Notes: generated by a model not told the origin, from the sequence alone. 64,000 nucleotides of DNA from Phycisphaerales bacterium (GCA_029268515.1 JAQWNP010000001.1:248001-312000); one strand, 5' to 3'. Shown: positions 17,791-27,275, counted from the stretch's first letter. Numbers and translations are program-made.

Positions 17791-18711
17791 ATGATAGATT
17801 TTTCTGGTGCCTATACCGCATTGATCACGCCGTTTTCCAGACGCGGTGACATGCTAGATCTTCCGCGATTGACTGAACAAATCAATCGGCAGGCCAGCTA
17901 TGGTATGACTGGCGTTGTTCCATGCGGAACAACTGGAGAAACACCAACACTGACTAATGCGGAGTACCGGATCGTTGTTCGGCATGCCATTAAAACAGCT
18001 CGAAACCTCCAACTGACTGTCATACCTGGCGCTGGTTCAAACTCAACACACCATGCCATTCAACTCCATCAGTTTTGTCATGATGTTGGCGCTCACGCCA
18101 GTCTCCAAGTAACGCCCTATTACAATCGACCTTCACAAGAAGGCATCTACCGTCACTTCATGGCGATTGCAGACAGCTGTGACCTGCCGGTTGTTCTCTA
18201 CAACATTCCAGGAAGATGTGGACGCCTCATCGAATTGAACACCATCAAACGCCTTGCAAGCCACCCGAATATTGCTGCCATCAAAGATGCCACTGGTGAC
18301 GCCAACCAAGCCAAGGAAATCTTAACTGACACCGATTTAGTACTTCTAAGTGGGGATGATCCACTCACCCTGCCGTTGATGGCCCTTGGTGGCGGTGGTG
18401 TCATCTCAGTACTCTCCAACATCTTACCGATGAGAGTCATGAGCTTAGTTGCAGCTTGTCGGGAGGCACGATGGGAAGAAGCCGTGAGTTTGCACCGACG
18501 CTTACTCACACTTGCAAGCACACTTCTAGAATGTGACGTGAACCCTGTGCCAATCAAAACTGCAATGGCGCTTCTCGACTGGGACAGCGGAACCGTGCGT
18601 CTACCTTTATGTGCTTCGACCTCCGAGGTTGTGAATCAAGTTCGAGAACAACTCAAAGCTTGCGGATTGACCATTGCTGCCACGCACCGCTCACTGGAAC
18701 AAACTGCATGA
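17791..18711 (+). CDS. dapA: 4-hydroxy-tetrahydrodipicolinate synthase
   Basis: Class I aldolase joining pyruvate and aspartate semialdehyde in lysine and diaminopimelate synthesis. The Schiff-base lysine is K165 in AAIKDATGD, Tyr137 lies in VLYNIPGR, and the substrate loop VPCGTTGETPTL is intact. At 306 residues it is slightly longer than the usual 292 because of a C-terminal tail. Its stop overlaps the Nudix start by four bases (ATGA), so the two are translationally coupled. Confidence 0.95.
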   Translation: MIDFSGAYTALITPFSRRGDMLDLPRLTEQINRQASYGMTGVVPCGTTGETPTLTNAEYRIVVRHAIKTARNLQLTVIPGAGSNSTHHAIQLHQFCHDVGAHASLQVTPYYNRPSQEGIYRHFMAIADSCDLPVVLYNIPGRCGRLIELNTIKRLASHPNIAAIKDATGDANQAKEILTDTDLVLLSGDDPLTLPLMALGGGGVISVLSNILPMRVMSLVAACREARWEEAVSLHRRLLTLASTLLECDVNPVPIKTAMALLDWDSGTVRLPLCASTSEVVNQVREQLKACGLTIAATHRSLEQTA

Positions 18712-19256
18712 CCAACCTTGCCCCTGCACACGCGATGCCTTATCAGATCGCCGTTCTTTGTTATCTCTATGATCCTGCAAAACGACTTCTGCTTTTGCGA
18801 CGGAGCAAGATGCCCAACAAAGATTTCTTTTCTCCAATTGGCGGAAAGCTCGAGATCACCACTGGCGAAAGTCCTCACCAATGTGCTGTTCGTGAGATCG
18901 ACGAAGAAACTGGCGTGTCACTTCGACCTAACGATGTAGAACTCAGAGGCATTATTTCGGAAGAAAGTTACGAAAACACCAACCACTGGTTGATTTTTTT
19001 ATACGAGGTCAAACGTGAAATTAAGCCTGATGAAATCAAAAACTATGAGATGGATGAAGGCACGCTAGAGTGGGTCGACTACGACCAAGTCGCTCAATCA
19101 GATATTCCAGAAACCGACCGGCGTATACTCTGGCCGCTCATCCAAGAACACAAAGGTGGCTTTTTTATGGCGCACGTTCGATGTGATGGCCCAGAGCTTG
19201 AGTGGGAAGTAACAGAGTCTTATAGACATAGACCTCCCCAAAGCAATCACAAATAG
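18708..19256 (+). CDS. Nudix hydrolase
   Basis: A 182-residue Nudix-fold pyrophosphohydrolase starting at the ATG that overlaps the dapA stop. The Nudix box is readable as GGKLEITTGESP then REIDEETGV; the spacing between the first Gly and first Glu is two residues longer than the canonical Gx5E, while the Glu-x7-REUxEExGU part is intact. Flanking strands (QIAVLCYLYD, LLLLRRSKMPN) and the LFIFLYE-type segment fit an ADP-ribose, 8-oxo-dGTP or general nucleotide-diphosphate substrate class, which cannot be fixed by sequence. The link to dapA is probably only positional. Confidence 0.85.
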   Translation: MTNLAPAHAMPYQIAVLCYLYDPAKRLLLLRRSKMPNKDFFSPIGGKLEITTGESPHQCAVREIDEETGVSLRPNDVELRGIISEESYENTNHWLIFLYEVKREIKPDEIKNYEMDEGTLEWVDYDQVAQSDIPETDRRILWPLIQEHKGGFFMAHVRCDGPELEWEVTESYRHRPPQSNHK

Positions 19257-19269
19257 AATGATCTCGTCT

Positions 19270-20667
19270 TTATAACCCAGCGATTGATGCGACTTCTCTT
19301 ATGAGAGATTCTGCATCTTCATTGGTTGGCGCTTCTGCAATCAATCTCACGATTGGTTCGGTATTGCTCACTCGTAAATGAACCCATGCATTAGCCCGAT
19401 CAACGCGTAAACCATCAAGATCGTTTATTTTTTCTGATGCGAATGCTTTGCGCACGCGATCAAATATAGCGCCAACTCCGTCGTGCCCACCCACTGAAGA
19501 AAGATCAAATGCCTGCTTAATCATTGCGTATTTCGGCATTTCATCAATGAGATCTGATAGAGAACGCCCCTCAGTCGCAAGTAATTCTAATACGAATGCC
19601 ATTGCAGAAAGGGAATCTCGGATCCAGCAAACGCTCGGGCAAATGACGCCGCCATTGCCCTCGCCACCCATTCCAGTTTTCTCTCCACCCACCCCAGCAT
19701 CACGTAATGCATGCACAACATTGGCCTCACCAACGGCGGTGCGAATAACTGACACACCCGGATTAATCTCTGCTAAGTCATCGATCATTCGACTGGTCGA
19801 TAGGTTTGCAGCAAGTACCCCACCATGCTCGCGAGCAAGAAAACGCCTCGCAACCATCGCCAATGTGTACTCCTCACCGACATACTCCCCACGCTGACTA
19901 ATCAATGCCAATCGATCTGCATCAGGATCCTGGGCGAATCCAACCACCGCCCCGCACTCTTTGGTCACAGAGGCGAGTTCAGTCAGATTCGCCTGAGTTG
20001 GCTCCGGTGAATGTGGAAAGATACCTGAACCGCTCGCATGCAAATGAGTCAGCTGGCAACCAAGCGCTGTCAATAGTTGACGGCCACCCTCACATCCAGA
20101 AGCATTGACTGAATCTAGAGTTACTATAAAACGCATTGCAGCAATACGGTTTCGATCAACTTGATCAAGAACGCGCTTCACATGCGTTGTCGTTCCACTG
20201 AGATCAACAGAAACCGAATCAATGGCTGTGCCCGTAAAATCCTGATCGCGTAAGCTCTTAAACCGATCGATAATAAGTGCCGCTTCATCAACAGCTGGCG
20301 CAAGCCCATCTTTGTTGAGGCACTTGAGGCCATTCCACTGCTGAGGGTTGTGACTTGCCGTGATCACAATGCCGCCTGAGGCGCCATGTTTGTCGATCAT
20401 CACACCGACGGTTGGCGTTGCCACAACATCAAGATCAATAACCTTGCAACCGGCCGCGATTAATCCTGCTAAGGCTGCCTTATGAAGTTCCTCACCACCA
20501 GCTCGGCCATCCCGCCCAGCGCATACCAAAGGTATACCATCAGAATGATCCTGGAGATGCCCGCCATAAGCCGCGGCAAAAGCTGCTGATACCTCCGGCG
20601 TCATCGTCTTGCCAACGATGCCCCGAGCACCAGAAACGGACAGCATGAGGGGTGCTTCACTGCTCAT
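19270..20667 (-). CDS. glmM: Phosphohexomutase, phosphoglucosamine mutase-like
   Basis: Alpha-D-phosphohexomutase superfamily enzyme that moves phosphate between C6 and C1 of a hexose. The four active-site pieces are present: the phosphoserine loop TASHNPQQWNG, the metal-binding DPDADR, the sugar-binding GGEGNGGV, and the phosphate-binding RVSNTEPIVR. The N-terminal SVSGARGIVG aligns with the GlmM opening (GTDGIRG-like), which is why I favour phosphoglucosamine over phosphomannose mutase, but substrate is not settled. I choose the ATG at 20667 (MSSEAPLMLSVSGARG); two in-frame starts lie upstream. About 465 residues. Confidence 0.82.
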   Translation of the reverse strand: MSSEAPLMLSVSGARGIVGKTMTPEVSAAFAAAYGGHLQDHSDGIPLVCAGRDGRAGGEELHKAALAGLIAAGCKVIDLDVVATPTVGVMIDKHGASGGIVITASHNPQQWNGLKCLNKDGLAPAVDEAALIIDRFKSLRDQDFTGTAIDSVSVDLSGTTTHVKRVLDQVDRNRIAAMRFIVTLDSVNASGCEGGRQLLTALGCQLTHLHASGSGIFPHSPEPTQANLTELASVTKECGAVVGFAQDPDADRLALISQRGEYVGEEYTLAMVARRFLAREHGGVLAANLSTSRMIDDLAEINPGVSVIRTAVGEANVVHALRDAGVGGEKTGMGGEGNGGVICPSVCWIRDSLSAMAFVLELLATEGRSLSDLIDEMPKYAMIKQAFDLSSVGGHDGVGAIFDRVRKAFASEKINDLDGLRVDRANAWVHLRVSNTEPIVRLIAEAPTNEDAESLIREVASIAGL

Positions 20668-20754
20668 AATAGTGAGAAGCATACCGCGCCAAGCCCAAAG
20701 CAAGAAGCAACATCAGAGTCTTCTGCTTTTGAGCGGTATACTCCCCTATCCACA

Positions 20755-21138
20755 ATGTACGAACTGACGATCCATTTAAATTTTCTTGCCACACACGCCG
20801 TGACGATCCAGGGCATTGATGAAGAGCCTCATGAGCACGATTGGCAGCTGGTGGTCCATGTTGCTGCCCACGATCTTGATAGTGATGGCGTGGTTTGTGA
20901 CTTCCACGTCCTTGAGCAAGGTGTCAAAGAAGCAATTGCACCACTTGAAAACGCTGATTTAAATGAGCTGACACTCTTCAAAGGCATCAGCCCGACAGCG
21001 GAACATGTGGTGACTCTGATTAGCCAACGGATTGCCCCCGTACTTCCGACACGCGTTTTCTTACGCCGCGTGAGCCTCACAGAAGCACCGGGCTGCATCG
21101 CATCAGTTGTCTTTGAAGACGAACTTGCGTCGGGCTGA
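20755..21138 (+). CDS. 6-pyruvoyltetrahydropterin synthase-like protein with ExxHxH active site
   Basis: A 127-residue T-fold enzyme of the PTPS/QueD family. Three zinc-ligand histidines are at H14 (FLATH), H26 and H28 (PHEHDW), and CDFHVLEQGVKE and ISPTAEHVV are the standard downstream motifs. The catalytic Cys four residues before the first HxH histidine of QueD is missing; instead Glu23 stands three residues before H26, giving ExxHEH. In published families ExxHGH marks PTPS-III, which can replace FolB in folate synthesis. The assignment to PTPS-III is inference, because the Gly of HGH is Glu here. Confidence 0.78.
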   Translation: MYELTIHLNFLATHAVTIQGIDEEPHEHDWQLVVHVAAHDLDSDGVVCDFHVLEQGVKEAIAPLENADLNELTLFKGISPTAEHVVTLISQRIAPVLPTRVFLRRVSLTEAPGCIASVVFEDELASG

Positions 21139-21151
21139 ATTCAGCTGGGTT

Positions 21152-21748
21152 TTAGTACGCAAGCGATCGCGGCATAGAGGAAGCTATGAGATGTAGCGTT
21201 TCCTGAGAATTGCCGTCCAGCACAACGTTCATGTTGTCATCTGGAATAATCAGCAAATCGATGGTTGCTCGATAGAGCTGACGCCCTGCTGCAAACTCTA
21301 GTGTAAACGGCGAGATCGATTCACCGGTCACTGGATCATTCTGAGCAATCACACCTTCCATTAACAGATGCTCATCACCGTTGACAATGACATACAGCGA
21401 TTCTACTGAAGGCTGCCACTCTATTGTAATTTGCTCACCTGCTGGGGTCACAATATCAATGTAATTACTTTCCAGAGTTGTCTGAGACGGCAGCGATGGC
21501 AGCGGGCCGAAACCTTGACCAGTTCGAATCATTGCCTGAATTCGATCAACAGTCAGGCGACCAATGGCATGCGTTGAAGCCGTTTCTGTTGTAGTTTGGT
21601 AAGCCGTAAAAGATGCATCAAGCGCCGTGAGAGTTGCAACCATTAACGCTGCAGTAATTGCCAATGCAACCAACAACTCTACGAGGCTGAAACCACGGCG
21701 AACAGCGCGCCGACCCCTCTTGGGTAGATTTCTAAATTGGCTATTCAC
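21152..21748 (-). CDS. Type II secretion/type IV pilus pseudopilin (GspJ/PilW-like)
   Basis: A 198-residue prepilin. A basic leader ends in RRGFSLVELLVALAI, the prepilin peptidase site (cut after Gly, +1 Phe, Glu+5) followed by the hydrophobic helix. The rest is a beta-rich minor-pilin body with an extracytoplasmic face. Its start overlaps the preceding gene's stop by four bases, so it is the last cistron of the pilT-gspF-pilin cluster. The GspJ or PilW assignment rests on size and position, not on clear diagnostic residues. Confidence 0.78.
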   Translation of the reverse strand: MNSQFRNLPKRGRRAVRRGFSLVELLVALAITAALMVATLTALDASFTAYQTTTETASTHAIGRLTVDRIQAMIRTGQGFGPLPSLPSQTTLESNYIDIVTPAGEQITIEWQPSVESLYVIVNGDEHLLMEGVIAQNDPVTGESISPFTLEFAAGRQLYRATIDLLIIPDDNMNVVLDGNSQETLHLIASSMPRSLAY

Positions 21749-24168
21749 ATTGAGCCCCCTTCAACATAGCTAAGCGGAACTGGATCACAACTAATTGGCC
21801 AAGGAATTCCATCAGGCAAGATGGCATTCGGGTCGTAGCGAATTGTGATCGCTCCGTAACCTTCAGGCTCGGCTCCAGGGTTCGATCCCTCACCGTCACC
21901 TTCTGTCGATCCAAAATAACCAATTGTTGTATTGAACGAGTCAGTCAATCCGCCGTAACTCAGCGGACCAGCTTCAGATTCCGGACGGAATGTCATCAGC
22001 ATGGTGCCAAAGACATCAGCTGTACCACGGACATCCATAATCCCAGTCACTATTGTTCCCTTGAGCTTGACCTTTGTAAGCACATCATTTGAAAAATTAC
22101 CCACGTCAGATGACCAGCCGGGAATCAACATCGAGCTCTTTGATAATTCAAAAAGGTCTTCTTCGCCCAGTCCTACCAACACGTCCTGAAGTTCGGTTGC
22201 ATCTGGCTGCTCGAGCAGGTCTGTATCTTCAGGATCAATATAGAACCGTGTATTACCTGTAAACTGCAGTTTGTTGCGCCAATGCGTGTATTGAGCTGGC
22301 TGATCACCCGCGACAGAGCCAAGAAAAGTGCATCCGTCAAAACGAATGTTATTAGAGTACGGCTTGGTGTCTTCTATTTCATCATCATCGCCAAGCTCCG
22401 CAAACAGACCAGGAAATCGAAGCACATAACCACCAGGACCTGGCTCTCGTGCGCCCACATAATTCCAGTTCTGATCTTCACATTCTTCTGTTGTTTCAAT
22501 GTAGGTCACACCAATAAATGTGCAGTTTTCAAATAAGCCGTTGTTCCCGATTGGAATGCGCACGTTTGTAAAAGTCATGTTGCGGTAGATTGCACGCTGG
22601 TAGTGATCGTAGGCATTTGAAGAACCTAAAGGCACTGATTCCCATTGTCCTGCTTCGGTAGGAATATATTCGGCGCCTGCGACACTATCGAGATTGTCTT
22701 TAACCTGCCCATTTTCGGCATCACCAAAACTCGCGCCAGATTGAGACTCACCATCAAACCAAGTCTGACTGTCACTAAACATATCCGTTGTAATTTCTCG
22801 GAGCTCTTCATCACTTACATTGAAACTTGTTGGCGATTGTTCCAGATCTGGACGAATGGGCCCTTGAACAACGGTCGTGTAACTATCTCCATGAGCTGCC
22901 TCCCATGAAGATTCGCTGACCGAAAAGACTAATCGTCCTCGTACCTTTGAATACATATCGTTGACATCAAGTACGCCATCGAGATAACCAAGTGTTGTGT
23001 CATATCCACTGATGACACCGTCTCCATCACGATCGGCATTTCCTTCATCAATGAGCTCAGCTAGCTGAAGATCATCCGTAAACTCTGCACTCAATCCGCC
23101 GTAGCCAGCGTCAAATGCAAGGCCTGAATCGTAAACAACTTTTTTGTCACCGTTAAAGTCATAGTGAGCTAGAAAGAGATCAAAATCATCGACGTACTCG
23201 TCACCGTCATAGTCCTGAAGATCAGGGTTACCAGAAAGTCCTTGACTCTCAATAGGATGATTGGGACGAAGACGGTTATCACCATCAACATCATGATCTG
23301 ACACTTCGCTATAAAGCGCATCTAACTTTGGATCTAAGACACTGCTATCCAGAAAGTAAAAGTCACTACGCAGCACCAATGGATCTCCATTAGTGCTATC
23401 AAGTTCGCCTGGAATAATTCCGTAACGAGAGCCCAGTGGACCTTCAATTCGTACATTTTTACCAATCATGATGCGGTTTGGACTGAGTACCGCATACTCA
23501 ATCTTCTTACTGATCTGAAGGTCAATCTGCACCGTCCGCGTAATACCTTGATCTGTCCCAACACTGGTCACTCTCAAATATCGGCCGTCTTGTAACAACT
23601 CATATTTCAATTGGAAATACGGATAGGTCACATCAGCGCGCAGTGGAATCAATTGCGAGTACATCGCACCAAGCGCCTCATCAATAGCTGGCAGCGCATC
23701 ATCACCTGGCTCAATTCCCGGCGGCAGCACATGCGTGTCCACTTGTTGGTGCACGTCATAGAGTGCATGAATAAGGCCAGGCCCACTTGGAAATGGAAGA
23801 TCGTATCCAACCGGATCACTTACGGTAACGCTGCCATCATCGTCATCCCATTCACCAAGCCACAAACGCTCACCAAATGTACTGTCAATAACACCACGCT
23901 CAACCACAAACCGTGCACTCTCAGCTGAAAGGCGATCGATGGCGAATGCCAGTCCTGTCTCTGCAGCACTCATTGCTCGTGAAACCTTGAGTCCTGCGTC
24001 TGCGGTCTTCATATTTGTTTGGGCTACGACGGCCATAGCTGCAGCTAATGATCCAAACATGACCATAAACATCATGGCAAGTACCGACGACACACCACGA
24101 CGAACAACAATCCTATGATTGTTCCGTCGTGCGCGAGGCGAAGATGTTTGTTGTACTGCCATGTTCAT
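21745..24168 (-). CDS. Large pilin-like (PilX/GspK-type) protein with EF-hand-like calcium loops
   Basis: An 807-residue protein in the pilus cluster. The N-terminus (RRGVSSVLAMMFMVMFGSL, then AMSAAETGLAFAI near residue 66) has the PilX/GspK character: a single helix without the Glu+5 prepilin signature. The long extracytoplasmic part carries at least four Asp-rich loops like EF-hand or dockerin repeats, at residues 291-304, 319-330, 337-349 and 379-390 (DRDGDGVISGYD is the clearest). Regions such as IGKNVRIEGPLGSRYG suggest beta-helix folding. I infer a calcium-stabilised tip or adhesive component. The stop overlaps the next gene by four bases. Confidence 0.7.
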   Translation of the reverse strand: MNMAVQQTSSPRARRNNHRIVVRRGVSSVLAMMFMVMFGSLAAAMAVVAQTNMKTADAGLKVSRAMSAAETGLAFAIDRLSAESARFVVERGVIDSTFGERLWLGEWDDDDGSVTVSDPVGYDLPFPSGPGLIHALYDVHQQVDTHVLPPGIEPGDDALPAIDEALGAMYSQLIPLRADVTYPYFQLKYELLQDGRYLRVTSVGTDQGITRTVQIDLQISKKIEYAVLSPNRIMIGKNVRIEGPLGSRYGIIPGELDSTNGDPLVLRSDFYFLDSSVLDPKLDALYSEVSDHDVDGDNRLRPNHPIESQGLSGNPDLQDYDGDEYVDDFDLFLAHYDFNGDKKVVYDSGLAFDAGYGGLSAEFTDDLQLAELIDEGNADRDGDGVISGYDTTLGYLDGVLDVNDMYSKVRGRLVFSVSESSWEAAHGDSYTTVVQGPIRPDLEQSPTSFNVSDEELREITTDMFSDSQTWFDGESQSGASFGDAENGQVKDNLDSVAGAEYIPTEAGQWESVPLGSSNAYDHYQRAIYRNMTFTNVRIPIGNNGLFENCTFIGVTYIETTEECEDQNWNYVGAREPGPGGYVLRFPGLFAELGDDDEIEDTKPYSNNIRFDGCTFLGSVAGDQPAQYTHWRNKLQFTGNTRFYIDPEDTDLLEQPDATELQDVLVGLGEEDLFELSKSSMLIPGWSSDVGNFSNDVLTKVKLKGTIVTGIMDVRGTADVFGTMLMTFRPESEAGPLSYGGLTDSFNTTIGYFGSTEGDGEGSNPGAEPEGYGAITIRYDPNAILPDGIPWPISCDPVPLSYVEGGSM

Positions 24169-24205
24169 TTGATTTGTTTACCTATTGATTTCTAATTGAG
24201 TGTTC

Positions 24206-24778
24206 TTAACGCGGTGATATCCATCCAACACGTGTGACCTCCATCGCATCACTACTTTCATCTTCCTGAAACGAAACAACGACCTCCACAGAGACCATTT
24301 CACTCGCCCCATCATCAACGGCAGAAGTAATGTCATAAGAATCAACATTGGCAATCCGGATCGTCTGCGACCATCCATCCATATTGGGAATCACTTCGCG
24401 CCGGGCATTAATGGGACCATTGTCATATGCAGACCCAAAGACCATGCCACCACCATCGCCATCGAAGTCATCTAGATCGTCATAGTCAACGACCCAAAGC
24501 TCATTCTCTTCAGGGCCCCATGCAGCAGTGCCCGTGACTGGATCATGACTTGGAAGATTCAATGTCATTTCTCGAATCTCATTGCCAAGTCGCGCGGCTA
24601 TTGATGCATGGCTCGACCACGTATTCTGTTTATGGAATGCTTGTTGTGCAGCAACAATAGATAGAACGCCTACCCCAACAATAATGGTAGCCAGCGCGGT
24701 CTCAATTAACGTAAACCCGCGACGAGTCGCTTGAACCCTACGTCTATTGCCTCGAGTATTTTTGCCTTGTGACAACAT
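24206..24778 (-). CDS. Type IV pilin-like protein (GspI/PilV type)
   Basis: A 190-residue prepilin. The leader is basic (RGNRRRVQATRRG) and the processing motif is RRGFTLIETALATIIVGVGVL, with Glu at +5. I use the ATG at 24778 because AGGAG lies about 11 bases upstream and an in-frame start at 24823 would add 15 residues to the leader. The mature part is acidic, including the DDLDDFDGDGGG stretch, which may also bind calcium. It sits 28 bp after gspF and 37 bp before the PilX-like gene. Confidence 0.8.
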   Translation of the reverse strand: MLSQGKNTRGNRRRVQATRRGFTLIETALATIIVGVGVLSIVAAQQAFHKQNTWSSHASIAARLGNEIREMTLNLPSHDPVTGTAAWGPEENELWVVDYDDLDDFDGDGGGMVFGSAYDNGPINARREVIPNMDGWSQTIRIANVDSYDITSAVDDGASEMVSVEVVVSFQEDESSDAMEVTRVGWISPR

Positions 24779-24806
24779 TGATTCGTTGGCTCCTAAGCCA
24801 TTGACA

Positions 24807-26039
24807 CTAGTGACCTGAAACAACCGAGCTCATCTTGAAGATTGGCAGGATGATCGCCATGGCAATAAAGCCAACAACACCACCCATAAGAATGATCATG
24901 ATGGGTTCGATCATGCCAGTAACAGACTTGATCGCATCTCGCAGTACTTTGGAGTAGTACTCGGAAATTTCTTGCAGAACTTCCCCGAGTCGCCCTGACT
25001 CTTCACCAGCCGCGACCATCTGGACGACTGACTTGGGCAGCAGATTTGATCGGCTCAACTGCGAGTTAATCTTCTTACCTTGACGTACTGCCGAATACAC
25101 ATTTCGCCACATACGCTTGAAGAGTACATTGCCGGAAATATCGCCTGTAATCAACAACGTATCCAGCATTGGTACGCCTGCATTAAGAAGTTCGCCCATC
25201 GTGTTCAGCGAACGGCTCACATACAACGCTCGAAACATACGGCTGAATAGTGGAACCCCGAGCTTGCCACGATCAATCCAGAAACGGCCCATATCAGTCT
25301 TCGAGAAGAAGATAAAACCAACGATCGCGCCTACGCCACCAAAGCCGAGTGTCCACCAATAATTGACCATCCAAGCCGAAAGATCCATCAGGAACTTCGT
25401 GGGCCAGGGAAGGATGTCTTCTTTGCCCTCAAATACACCAGCAAATCTAGGCAACACAAACGTAAGCAAGAAGATTGTGACAAACGTAGCCATACCAGCA
25501 ATAACACCTGGGTAGATGCTTGCACCAATGACCATTTTGCGCGTCTCGAGCTGTTGTGTCAGGAAACCAGCGATGCGATCAAGCATCTTGGCAAAGGCAC
25601 CTGACATCTCAGAAGCCTTGACCATGTTTACATACAGAGGATTAAAGAGCTTTGGATAAGCTGAAATAGCTTCGGAAAACTGTTTGCCAGATTCAATCTC
25701 TTGCTTGATGTGCATCATAACGCGCTTGAATTTCGGGTTTGTAATCTGTTCCGAAATACCATCAAGTGCGAGACGCAAACTAATGCCTGCTCGAATCATC
25801 ACCGCTAACTGTGTTGTGAAGTCGAGCACGTCACGCTGTGTTGGACCTGAAGAGTAATTAAGGATTCTCTTAATAGACTCGCCCATTTGCATGCTTGCTG
25901 TTTGAATTGGAACCAACTGAAGAACATGGTGCCCCTGGCTACGCAAAATCATAGCTGCAGCAGCTGCGCTTTCGGCGTTAAGAACGCCGGCTTGCATCTG
26001 ACCAGAGCTGTGTCGTGCTTGATAGCGATACTGAGGCAT
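24807..26039 (-). CDS. Type II secretion/type IV pilus inner-membrane protein GspF/PilC
   Basis: The polytopic platform protein that converts ATPase motion into pseudopilus growth. It contains the two repeated T2SSF domains: the first with QLAVMIRAGISLRLALDGI and PLYVNMVKASEMSGAF, the second with STMGELLNAGVPMLDTLLI-like sequence and KSVVQMVAAGEESGRL. Membrane helices follow each (MATFVTIFLLTFVLPRF and MIILMGGVVGFIAMAIILP). At 410 residues it has the family length. The pilT gene is 20 bp upstream on the same strand. Confidence 0.94.
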   Translation of the reverse strand: MPQYRYQARHSSGQMQAGVLNAESAAAAAMILRSQGHHVLQLVPIQTASMQMGESIKRILNYSSGPTQRDVLDFTTQLAVMIRAGISLRLALDGISEQITNPKFKRVMMHIKQEIESGKQFSEAISAYPKLFNPLYVNMVKASEMSGAFAKMLDRIAGFLTQQLETRKMVIGASIYPGVIAGMATFVTIFLLTFVLPRFAGVFEGKEDILPWPTKFLMDLSAWMVNYWWTLGFGGVGAIVGFIFFSKTDMGRFWIDRGKLGVPLFSRMFRALYVSRSLNTMGELLNAGVPMLDTLLITGDISGNVLFKRMWRNVYSAVRQGKKINSQLSRSNLLPKSVVQMVAAGEESGRLGEVLQEISEYYSKVLRDAIKSVTGMIEPIMIILMGGVVGFIAMAIILPIFKMSSVVSGH

Positions 26040-26058
26040 GATCCAGAGTTCCTAGGCG

Positions 26059-27114
26059 TTAGGCCGCCAACTGACGTTCGAGCTTATCGGGGAAGGCTGC
26101 CTGAGCAATCGCATCTTCGCGACTGATAAGGCCATTGAAGTAAAGTTCAGCAATTGAGTTATCCAAACTCACCATGCCAATCTGACGATTGGTATCGATG
26201 ACATTTGGAATCTCGAATGTTCTTGCCTCACGAATGATGTTGCGCACAGCAGGCGTACAGAGCAATACTTCAACCGCAGGCACCATGCCTGGACGATCAA
26301 TCCGACTGAACAACGACTGTGAAACCACTGCTTGCAGTGTGTTTGCGAGCATTGAACGAATCTGATTCTGCTGACCTCCTGGGTACATGTCGATCACACG
26401 CTCAACAGTCTGTGACGCATTCACAGTATGCAAAGTAGACAAGACCAGGTGACCGGTTTCTGCAGCACTTATTGCAAGTGCCGTGGTTTCAAGGTCACGC
26501 ATCTCACCAACGAGAATAATGTCTGGATCCTGACGCAGTGCATGCTTGAGGCCAGATGAGAAACTGGGCATATCATGCATAAGCTCACGCTGTTCAATAA
26601 GGCATTTGTCAGATACAAAGCTGTACTCAACTGGATCCTCAAGCGTGATAATGTGTTTACGATAGCGCTCATTCATCGATTGAATCATCGATGCCAAAGT
26701 GGTCGACTTGCCCGAACCAGTGTCGCCGGTAACAAGAACCAGACCACGTGGCAGGTATGTCAAACGGCTTATGACTTCAGGCAGATTGAGATCACGCATC
26801 GGAGGCACGGCCGTCTTAATGGCACGCATTGCCAGGCCAATCTGACCTCGTTGCTTATGAACGTTTACACGAAAGCGCGCCAGGTCGGGAATTTCATAAG
26901 AGAAATCCACATCCATCAGAGACTCAAGCGCTTCACGCTGCAAGTCTGTTGTAATCTGACCAAGGAATTCCCGAAGGACTTCCATGGTAAGAAGTGGATA
27001 GTCCATTGGCGTCATCACGGTATTGACGCGCATCATGGGTGGATGCTCGGCAATTAAGTGAATATCCGACGCTTGGGCCTCAATCGCGACAGTAAGAATC
27101 TCAGACAGGCGCAT
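26059..27114 (-). CDS. pilT: PilT-family secretion/retraction ATPase
   Basis: A hexameric P-loop ATPase of about 351 residues. Walker A is GDTGSGKST, the Asp box region is HIITLEDPVEYSF, Walker B is DIILVGEMRDLET, and the His box is GHLVLSTLHT. The length and N-terminal domain (MRLSEILTVAIEAQASDIHL) match PilT rather than PilB/GspE, and no tetracysteine zinc motif is present. I choose the ATG at 27114; an upstream in-frame start would add 46 residues. It is followed by gspF with 19 bp between. No PilB homologue is nearby, so assembly may rely on one elsewhere. Confidence 0.92.
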   Translation of the reverse strand: MRLSEILTVAIEAQASDIHLIAEHPPMMRVNTVMTPMDYPLLTMEVLREFLGQITTDLQREALESLMDVDFSYEIPDLARFRVNVHKQRGQIGLAMRAIKTAVPPMRDLNLPEVISRLTYLPRGLVLVTGDTGSGKSTTLASMIQSMNERYRKHIITLEDPVEYSFVSDKCLIEQRELMHDMPSFSSGLKHALRQDPDIILVGEMRDLETTALAISAAETGHLVLSTLHTVNASQTVERVIDMYPGGQQNQIRSMLANTLQAVVSQSLFSRIDRPGMVPAVEVLLCTPAVRNIIREARTFEIPNVIDTNRQIGMVSLDNSIAELYFNGLISREDAIAQAAFPDKLERQLAA

Positions 27115-27275
27115 ACAAATACCCCGTTGCTTCACGGACAAAGCGCCCGCGAGTCTTGTCTTTATCGGCGCGAATCTAGGGGAGATGAAGGGATGCCTCG
27201 TGTGATTCTGCCCCACTTCGCATAGGACACGGGCAAGTTTGGGTTGTAGCAATTATTCCGGCTGGTCCGTACTGA

